From the NCBI GenBank assembly GCA_017539045.1, contig JAFYHS010000004.1, positions 1-64,000 of the forward strand: 64,000 nt of DNA. The letters run 5' to 3'. Source of the stretch: Bacteroidales bacterium. GTDB taxonomy: Bacteria; Bacteroidota; Bacteroidia; Bacteroidales; F082. Shown piece by piece: positions 58,710-64,000 of this stretch. Position 1 is the first letter of the stretch, and every line of letters starts with the position of its first letter. The translations under genes and the position numbers were made by a program. The notes under the pieces are model-generated. The model saw only the letters and a list, made by a program, of their open reading frames with translations, was not told the DNA's origin and ran no database searches.

Positions 58710-58717
58710 TATCTTTG
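58710..58717 (+). promoter_or_regulatory. Putative -7 box of the M16 peptidase gene
   Basis: TATCTTTG, 18 nt before the ATG at 58736; back-to-back with the subtilase promoter. Confidence 0.55.
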
Positions 58718-58735
58718 CAGCCCAATTTTCACTCC

Positions 58736-59971
58736 ATGTTGGAAAACAAATACAAAGAATCCATCTTGCCGAACGGCATTCGGCTGATACATAAAGAGAA
58801 ACCGGGCGAGATAGCCCACCTTGTGCTGATGGTGGAGACCGGCACCCGCGACGAGCAGGCCCACGAGAACGGCCTAGCCCACTTTGTGGAGCATACCATC
58901 TTCAAAGGCACGCAAAACCGCAAGGCCTATCATATCTTGAGCTGCCTCGACAATGTGGGCGGCGACCTCAACGCCTTCACCACCAAGGAAGAGACCTGCA
59001 TACAGGCCACCTTCCTCAAGCAGCATTACAAACGCAGTCTCGACCTCTTCGCCGACATCGCCTTCCACTCCACCTTCCCAGAGAACGAACTGGCCAAGGA
59101 GAAGGAAGTCATCCTGGACGAGATCAACTCCTATCTTGACTCACCCTCCGACGAGATCTATGACTTGTTTGAGGAGATGGTTTTCAAAGGGCATCCTCTG
59201 GCACGAAATATTCTGGGCACCGCCGACTTGGTGAAAGGCTTCCACCAAAAGGACATCCTCGACTTCATGGCGCACAACTACAGCACCGACCAGATGATCC
59301 TGGCCAGCATCGGCGGCATCAGCTTCAGGGAGTTCGAAAAACTCGCCATGACCTATTTTGGCGACCAGCCTGCCCATCTTATTAATAGGAAAAGAAAAGC
59401 CTTCAAAGGATACACACCCGAGTGCCGCAAGGAGACACGCAACAACCACTTGAGTCACTGCATCATTGGTGGCATCGCGCCTGAGTTCAGCAGCCCGCAA
59501 CGTATGCCCATCGTAATGCTCAACAATGTGCTTGGCGGTCCGGCCATGAGCTCACGCTTAGGCTTGAACATACGCGAGAAATATGGCTTCGCCTACAGCA
59601 TCGAGTCGCAATACACAGCTTACAGCGATGTTGGCCTCATCAATGTCTACATGGGCGTCGACCCCGATTCGTTGGATCGCGCTATTGAACTGGTGCATAA
59701 GGAACTGGGGAAACTCTGCACACAGAAGTTGGGTACCTTACAGTTGCATCACGCCAAGCAACAGCTCATCGGACAGGTCGCCCTAAGCTACGAGAGCGGC
59801 ATGAACGAACTGCTGAGTGCGACGCGATCGCTCATCATGGGCGAACCCATCGAATACATGGACGACATCATTCAGAAAATAGAAGCCGTGACAGCCGACG
59901 ACATACTAGCCGTGGCCAATCAGGTCTTCGACAAGAAACAATTGAGCCAGATTGTATTTGAAGGCAATTAA
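58736..59971 (+). CDS. M16 family zinc metallopeptidase
   Basis: A 411-residue insulinase/processing-peptidase-type enzyme without a signal peptide, so cytoplasmic. The inverted zinc motif HFVEH is at residues 49-53, followed by IFKGT, then GGDLNAFTTKEETC; the downstream metal Glu is in KEVILDEI. The C-terminal half-domain carries LGGPAMSSRLGLNIREKYGFAYSI, the substrate-contact R/Y region. The size fits the small PqqL/YmxG-like M16B class. Start at 58736 (MLENKYKES). The stop overlaps that of convergent purE (TTAA). Confidence 0.92.
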   Translation: MLENKYKESILPNGIRLIHKEKPGEIAHLVLMVETGTRDEQAHENGLAHFVEHTIFKGTQNRKAYHILSCLDNVGGDLNAFTTKEETCIQATFLKQHYKRSLDLFADIAFHSTFPENELAKEKEVILDEINSYLDSPSDEIYDLFEEMVFKGHPLARNILGTADLVKGFHQKDILDFMAHNYSTDQMILASIGGISFREFEKLAMTYFGDQPAHLINRKRKAFKGYTPECRKETRNNHLSHCIIGGIAPEFSSPQRMPIVMLNNVLGGPAMSSRLGLNIREKYGFAYSIESQYTAYSDVGLINVYMGVDPDSLDRAIELVHKELGKLCTQKLGTLQLHHAKQQLIGQVALSYESGMNELLSATRSLIMGEPIEYMDDIIQKIEAVTADDILAVANQVFDKKQLSQIVFEGN

Positions 59972-60474
59972 TTCGTCTTGAACTTATACTGCACTTCTTT
60001 CAACTCGACGTTAGCCTTTGTAATCTTATTCTTCAGGTTCTCCTTATAATTCGCCACTTTGGCAGCGATTTCGGCATCGCCTAAAGCCAGCATTTCGGCA
60101 GCAAGGATGGCGGCATTGAGAGCACCATTCACGCCCACCGTGGCCACAGGAATGCCTGGAGGCATCTGGATGATGGACAGCATGGCATCGAGGCCGTCGA
60201 GCATACCTTTGACGGGCACACCGATAACGGGCAAGGTAGTGTTGGCGGCAATCACGCCAGGCAAGGCGGCAGCCATGCCAGCGGCAGCAATGATGACCTT
60301 AATACCGCGGCCTTGGGCCTCGCGAGCGAAAGCTTCGACCTCTTGCGGAGTGCGATGTGCGCTGAGGGCGTTCATCTCAAACGGGATTTCCATCTCATCG
60401 AAAAACTGTGCTGCTTTTTCGAGAACGGGAAGATCGGAAGTGCTTCCCATGATGATGCTAACGATTGGCTTCAT
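59968..60474 (-). CDS. purE: N5-carboxyaminoimidazole ribonucleotide mutase
   Basis: A 168-residue class I PurE that shifts the carboxyl group from N5-CAIR to CAIR in purine synthesis. Motifs: GSTSD (10-14), the catalytic SAHR (38-41), AAGMAAALPGVIAANT and PVIGVPVKG. ATG at 60474 because the -7 box (60493-60500) lies just upstream; a longer start at 60495 would overlap the promoter. No purK is adjacent in this window. Confidence 0.95.
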   Translation of the reverse strand: MKPIVSIIMGSTSDLPVLEKAAQFFDEMEIPFEMNALSAHRTPQEVEAFAREAQGRGIKVIIAAAGMAAALPGVIAANTTLPVIGVPVKGMLDGLDAMLSIIQMPPGIPVATVGVNGALNAAILAAEMLALGDAEIAAKVANYKENLKNKITKANVELKEVQYKFKTN

Positions 60475-60492
60475 TTTTGCAGAAATTTTATG

Positions 60493-60500
60493 CAAAGATA
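60493..60500 (-). promoter_or_regulatory. Putative -7 box of purE
   Basis: TATCTTTG on the minus strand, 18 nt before the purE ATG. Confidence 0.55.
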
Positions 60501-60540
60501 GTTTTTTTTCGACTATGGTCGAAACAATTGCTGTATTTTG

Positions 60541-60548
60541 TATATTTG
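60541..60548 (+). promoter_or_regulatory. Putative -7 box of hpt
   Basis: TATATTTG, 44 nt before the hpt ATG. Confidence 0.5.
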
Positions 60549-60592
60549 TAACGCATAAACCCTACGGGCAAAAGAACTTCAACCCTTTGAAA

Positions 60593-61129
60593 ATGAAAAC
60601 AGTAAAAGTTATAGACAAGGAATTTGGGCTTTACATCCCCCAAGAAAAAATAGAAGCCAACGTACAGAAAGTGGCCGACCAAATCAACAAGGACTTGGAG
60701 GGACAGAATCCCATGTTTCTTGTGGTGCTCAATGGCGCCTTCATGTTTGCCTCCGAGCTGTTCAAGCGGATCACCATCCCTTGCGAGATCAGTTTCGTCA
60801 AACTCACTTCCTATGCCGGTACCGAAAGCACCAGCGTCGTGCGCGAGCTCATCGGCCTCGACCATTCGCTTGAAGGCCGACATGTAGTCGTCGTGGAAGA
60901 CATCGTCGACACAGGCCATACCATGCGCTACACCATCAAGAAACTCCGCGACCTGAAAGCCGCCGACGTGCGCATCGCCACGCTGTTCTTCAAGCCCGAC
61001 AACTTCAAATACGACTATCCCATCGACTACAAGGGCATGAACATTGGCAACGAGTTCATCGTGGGTTACGGTTTGGATTATAACCAACAGGGACGCAATC
61101 TGCCGGATATTTATAAAATCATTGAATAA
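60593..61129 (+). CDS. hpt: Hypoxanthine phosphoribosyltransferase
   Basis: A 178-residue purine-salvage enzyme joining hypoxanthine or guanine to PRPP. The PRPP-binding motif is VVVEDIVDTGHTM; the substrate-loop region is SFVKLTSYAGTESTSVV and the base-binding tail FKYDYPIDYKGMNIGNEFIVGYGLDYNQ. ATG at 60593 matches the family; the longer open frame upstream overlaps purE and is not used. It precedes adk, with an inverted repeat between, in a purine cluster with divergent purE. Confidence 0.95.
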   Translation: MKTVKVIDKEFGLYIPQEKIEANVQKVADQINKDLEGQNPMFLVVLNGAFMFASELFKRITIPCEISFVKLTSYAGTESTSVVRELIGLDHSLEGRHVVVVEDIVDTGHTMRYTIKKLRDLKAADVRIATLFFKPDNFKYDYPIDYKGMNIGNEFIVGYGLDYNQQGRNLPDIYKIIE

Positions 61130-61140
61130 ACCGCCTCTGG

Positions 61141-61240
61141 CTTTTGGCCTTTGGCTATTGGCAGCTTCATGAAAGAAAAAACAATTACATATCTCGATGG
61201 AAGCTGCCAACGGCCAATAGCCAGCAGCCAATAGCCAATA
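61141..61240. repeat. Inverted repeat between hpt and adk
   Basis: TTGGCAGCTTC (61158-61168) pairs with GAAGCTGCCAA (61200-61210). Outside these, GGCTATTGGC (61153-61162) is complementary to two copies of GCCAATAGCC (about 61213-61222 and 61228-61237). The loop is AT-rich. No T-tract, so not a classical terminator. Confidence 0.75.
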
Positions 61241-61253
61241 AAAACATAACACC

Positions 61254-61823
61254 ATGCTAAACATCGTACTTTTTGGCCCTCCCGGGGCAGGCAAGGGAAC
61301 GCAGTCGCAGTTCCTGCGCGAGAAATATAACCTGACTTACATCTCCACCGGTGAAATCCTCCGCGAGGAAATCGCCGCCGAGAGCGAGTTGGGCTTGCAA
61401 GTGAAGGAAATCATCAGCCAAGGCAACCTCGTCTCCGACGAGATCGTGGCTCAAATCATTGAGAAGAAACTCTCCGAGAACATGGACTCGGCTGGCTTCC
61501 TCTTCGACGGCTATCCGCGTACCGTGCGCCAAGCCGAGATCCTGGACGAGATGATGGAGAAATTCGGCATGTCGCTTACAGGCGTGTTGAGCCTCGAAGT
61601 GCCTGAGGAGCTCCTCATCGAGCGCATGCTCGAACGTGGCAAGACCAGCGGTCGTGCCGACGACAACCTCGATTCCATCAAGCACCGCTTCGTGGAATAT
61701 GAGGCCAAGACACGCCCCGTGCTCGACTTCTACGAAGGAAAGAACAACCTGCATCCGGTGAACGGCGTAGGCGAGATCCCGCAAATCTTCGAGAACCTCT
61801 GCACCGTCATTGACGCTTTGTAG
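61254..61823 (+). CDS. adk: Adenylate kinase (short LID form)
   Basis: A 189-residue enzyme (2 ADP to ATP + AMP). P-loop GPPGAGKGT (8-16); AMP-binding STGEILREE and FDGYPRTVRQA; catalytic Arg in GKTSGRADDN. The LID is short without zinc cysteines, as in Bacteroidota. It is the second gene of the hpt-adk pair; the double-hairpin element lies 5 nt after its stop. Confidence 0.96.
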   Translation: MLNIVLFGPPGAGKGTQSQFLREKYNLTYISTGEILREEIAAESELGLQVKEIISQGNLVSDEIVAQIIEKKLSENMDSAGFLFDGYPRTVRQAEILDEMMEKFGMSLTGVLSLEVPEELLIERMLERGKTSGRADDNLDSIKHRFVEYEAKTRPVLDFYEGKNNLHPVNGVGEIPQIFENLCTVIDAL

Positions 61824-61828
61824 GATTA

Positions 61829-61966
61829 TCACAAAACCTTCAAAACCGACAAAACCTTTTCATGAGTTGAGGGGAAGCACGCCAACCGGCGGCTTCCCGG
61901 CGACGCACGGTTGTGCTGTCGCCAGTTACTAACTCATCTGTTTTGCAAGTTTTGTAGGTTTTGTGA
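61829..61966. repeat. Element E: two inverted hairpins with matching bulge and loop (REPIN-like)
   Basis: Outer stem: TCACAAAACCT (61829-61839) with its complement (61956-61966), plus CAAAAC/GTTTTG twice. Then ATGAGTT (61862-61868) with AACTCAT (61931-61937). Inside are two hairpins: stem GGGAAGC/GCTTCCC, bulged A (61879), CGCC/GGCG, loop AACC (61884-61887); and stem GGCGAC/GTCGCC, GCAC/GTGC, bulged T (61917), loop GGTT (61909-61912). Read on the minus strand, the second hairpin also has a 5' ATGAGTT, a bulged A and an AACC loop, while its stems differ. It fills the gap between the adk stop and the convergent acyltransferase stop. Confidence 0.9.
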
Positions 61967-61968
61967 CA

Positions 61969-62637
61969 TTAATGTTCCCAGCGGATGTCGTGCTTAAGGA
62001 CTGAGGGCGGGTTACCGCCGATGACCTGATGCTCGCCGCTGAAGGACGAGGTTAGCAATGTGCCTGCCGCCACGACGGTGTTGTCGGGCACCTCGGCACC
62101 TTTCAGCAACACGCATTTGCAGCCAATCCACACATGGTCGCCCACCAAGATGGCCTTGTCGGGATTGATGCGTTCGTTATCCTTATTATACAGGGGATGT
62201 TCGTCGGTGTCCATCACGAGGATGTCCCAAGCCAGCAGGCAGTCGCGCCCAAAACGAATTTCCTTGGCGCAGACAATGGTGCTTTCTGCAGTCATGTTGA
62301 AATCCGCACCCAAACTCAAGTTTCCGCGCACCGAAAGCTTCGAACCATGCCCAATGCTCGCCTTGCCGCCGAAACTCACCGTGCCACTCACCTGCCAAAT
62401 GCTGCGTGAGCGTTTGCGGTCGTAATGACCCACATCACCGAAGCCGATTTTAATCATTGCACGCTCCGCCTTTTTGGGAAGCTCCACCTTGCCGTGTAGC
62501 TCGCGGAGATAAGTGCGGTGCGACACCACGACAGGCAGCTTTAAAGCCGTCTTTAGCGGGAAATAATGCAAGTTGAAACGCAGCGTCTTCGGGATAGAGC
62601 GGATGATGTTGAAGAAATCGAAAGCGGTCATGGGCAT
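61969..62637 (-). CDS. Left-handed beta-helix (hexapeptide) acyltransferase
   Basis: 222 residues. The C-terminal ~140 are hexapeptide-repeat turns (ASIGHGSKLSVRGNLSLGAD; RINPDKAILVGDHVWIGCKC; VPDNTVVAAGTLLTSSF), as in sugar O-acetyltransferases; VWIGCKCVLLKGAEVPDNTV is the typical final coil. The likely catalytic His in this family would be in VMDTDEHPLY. Substrate unknown; surface-glycan acetylation is a plausible role given the many envelope genes nearby. Its -7 box TATTTTTG is at 62651-62658 on this strand. Confidence 0.88.
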   Translation of the reverse strand: MPMTAFDFFNIIRSIPKTLRFNLHYFPLKTALKLPVVVSHRTYLRELHGKVELPKKAERAMIKIGFGDVGHYDRKRSRSIWQVSGTVSFGGKASIGHGSKLSVRGNLSLGADFNMTAESTIVCAKEIRFGRDCLLAWDILVMDTDEHPLYNKDNERINPDKAILVGDHVWIGCKCVLLKGAEVPDNTVVAAGTLLTSSFSGEHQVIGGNPPSVLKHDIRWEH

Positions 62638-62650
62638 CGTTTTGATTGGG

Positions 62651-62658
62651 CAAAAATA
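62651..62658 (-). promoter_or_regulatory. Putative -7 box of the acyltransferase gene
   Basis: TATTTTTG on the minus strand, 13 nt before the ATG. Confidence 0.45.
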
Positions 62659-62698
62659 GGATTTTTACACATACCATTGCCAATTATAGAAATATATA

Positions 62699-62706
62699 TA
62701 CATTTG
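62699..62706 (+). promoter_or_regulatory. Putative -7 box of the last gene
   Basis: TACATTTG, 47 nt before the ATG at 62754. Confidence 0.5.
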
Positions 62707-62753
62707 TGCCGCCAAATCTTTCTACATACCTAACTCGTAAAACTACATGAAAC

Positions 62754-63998
62754 ATGAAAAAGACCTTTTTACTTTTGATGTTTATTTGCCTTGCTTTGGT
62801 GTTTCGTGCCACGGCCCAAAACAAGACCAAAGTCTATGGTAACCTAGGCTTAGAGAACGTAAACATCCAAGTGAGCAATACCACTTGGGGGACAACCACC
62901 GATGCCAAAGGCTTCTATGAACTGCTGCTGAACAGAGATAACAAACCTGTCAAATTACATTATTCTTGCATCGGCTATCAGGACACCGTAGTCAGTCTTT
63001 CAACCCAACAATTGCAGCACGATTCCGTCAACATCAGCTTTAGGATGCGGAAGCAGAACTACAACCTACAAGAAGTCACCGTGAGCGCTAAGCATAAGCT
63101 CTATGGAGAAAAATACTTTTTCATGGACTTTGAGGTTTTCGACCAAACGATATGCATTTTGGCTGCTTGCCCAAACAGGAAACAGCACTGCCTCATCATG
63201 GCCGATGAGGACCTTCGGGGATTTGACACCATCCCCATCCCGGACTACATCACTCCTGAACTTGTGATGCGCGACTGTATGGGCAATTGTCAACTCATTG
63301 CCACAGACAGCGTTTACGAAATCGACCTCTCTACCAAACCGCATCATATGAGCGCCGCTGAAAGACGCTTCTTTTACAGGACGATGAGTGACTGCTTGTT
63401 CGCCACCGACGAACATGTCTATTTCAAAGAAAAAGGAATGCAGGGGTATTACACCTCGTTTTACAGGGTAGATCGCCAAACGAAAAAACCTCAACAACTG
63501 TTCAACAGCGACATGACCGATAACATCAATAAGTATTGGGACGAAATGTTGTTTTTCATGTCGCTTTGGAGCCCCGATTCACACGGAGCGCCTCCTGGCG
63601 TTTGGAGTCGCCATATCAAAGCCCACTGGTTCCGCCCCAGTGACGCAGAATTGCTATTGGCTAACGATGGTTTGTACTATTTCGACCAAAGCCTCGGCTA
63701 TATCCAACATTATGATTTTGGAATCCATATAATCGACTCCTGCTCCATCCAATTCCCTTTTATGGAAGGCTGGAAACACACCTTGTATCAAGACCTCGCC
63801 AAAAACAAGTTTTATACAGTCATCAAAGACAAACTATATGAAATAAACCCTGTTTCTGGAAGCATAACTGCAAAAACGACGCTGATTCCTAGTCTCTACC
63901 CCAAAACCGTCATTCACAACGGGCAGCTTCTGTTGCTGAGGAAGGCTCACTATTCTTCTGGGGAAACAAAAACGTTCGTCGAAAGGAGAAAACTATAA
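62754..63998 (+). CDS. Secreted protein with CarboxypepD_reg-like N-terminal domain
   Basis: 414 residues, complete, ending 2 nt before the window edge. Signal peptide to about residue 21 (...VFRATAQ). Residues ~24-105 match a carboxypeptidase regulatory-like beta-sandwich (LENVNIQVSNTTWGTTTDAK; LHYSCIGYQDTVVSLSTQQL; YNLQEVTVSAK), the domain that often heads TonB-dependent receptors, but no plug or barrel follows. The rest (~110-414) looks like repeated beta-strands of a propeller (FFMDFEVFDQTICILAACPN; LLLANDGLYYFDQSLGYIQH). Function unknown; no T9SS domain seen. Confidence 0.72.
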   Translation: MKKTFLLLMFICLALVFRATAQNKTKVYGNLGLENVNIQVSNTTWGTTTDAKGFYELLLNRDNKPVKLHYSCIGYQDTVVSLSTQQLQHDSVNISFRMRKQNYNLQEVTVSAKHKLYGEKYFFMDFEVFDQTICILAACPNRKQHCLIMADEDLRGFDTIPIPDYITPELVMRDCMGNCQLIATDSVYEIDLSTKPHHMSAAERRFFYRTMSDCLFATDEHVYFKEKGMQGYYTSFYRVDRQTKKPQQLFNSDMTDNINKYWDEMLFFMSLWSPDSHGAPPGVWSRHIKAHWFRPSDAELLLANDGLYYFDQSLGYIQHYDFGIHIIDSCSIQFPFMEGWKHTLYQDLAKNKFYTVIKDKLYEINPVSGSITAKTTLIPSLYPKTVIHNGQLLLLRKAHYSSGETKTFVERRKL

Positions 63999-64000
63999 AC

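Noticed and set aside
61862..61937. Element E as a tRNA-like cloverleaf
   Set aside because: There are two arms, not three; no T-loop, no anticodon-arm consensus and no acceptor/CCA arrangement.

Overview
The window is a gene-dense piece of a chromosome from the order Bacteroidales (phylum Bacteroidota). The evidence is: a fused MurF-alanine racemase gene; F-type ATPase genes in the Bacteroidota order (beta, epsilon, membrane protein, a, c, b, delta, alpha, gamma); families such as DUF2764, DUF4271 and DUF4296; five secreted proteins with type IX secretion (T9SS) C-terminal sorting domains; a GH92 glycosidase; and many copies of the Bacteroidota promoter -7 box TAnnTTTG just upstream of genes. 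The mix of T9SS cargo and fermentation genes (pta-ackA, PPi-type phosphofructokinase) suggests an uncultured, probably anaerobic host-associated or rumen-type member. I cannot place it to genus. I found no tRNA, rRNA, CRISPR array or transposase.

Layout: 1-1856 (minus) is the start of an A/V-type ATPase operon (E, DUF2764, A; A is cut by the window edge). 2094-3218 is an acetyltransferase-like gene. 3454-10639 is the complete F-type ATP synthase operon. 10672-20600 holds murF-alr, pssA, lptB, kdsD, recQ, two lipoproteins and a prenyl synthase. 20606-28918 holds queA, gtrA, cdd, an O-antigen-ligase-like gene, an S41 protease, yidD, rnpA, hemD and DUF4271. 29042-37554 holds pta-ackA, a PAS protein, an LptF/G permease, two glycosyltransferases, ettA and a small membrane protein. 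37693-51213 is the secreted region: a T9SS C10 cysteine protease, PPi-phosphofructokinase, a GH92 mannosidase and three tandem T9SS Asp-box proteins. 51260-63998 holds pdxA, kdtA with an outer-membrane barrel, a 1380-residue T9SS subtilase, an M16 peptidase, purE, hpt, adk, a hexapeptide acyltransferase and a secreted protein of unknown function.

The genes form three functional blocks: energy conservation (two rotary ATPases, acetate production, PPi glycolysis); envelope and LPS assembly (kdsD, lptB, LptF/G, kdtA, two glycosyltransferases, ligase, acyltransferase, murF-alr, pssA); and extracellular breakdown of protein and glycans through T9SS.

The most unusual material lies between genes. 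Four copies (A-D) of a 125-138 bp inverted-repeat element share arms built on ATTCCC-TTC-GGGAAT and an inner GCGGCGG/CCGCCGC stem, and all sit at gene 3' ends. A fifth, different element after adk consists of two inverted hairpins with the same bulge and the same AACC loop (read on opposite strands) but different, internally compensated stems, like a REPIN. Further inverted repeats lie between atpE and atpF and between hpt and adk. A C/G palindrome is translated in frame inside the ligase gene, and a good sigma-54 promoter match precedes the first of the three Asp-box genes.
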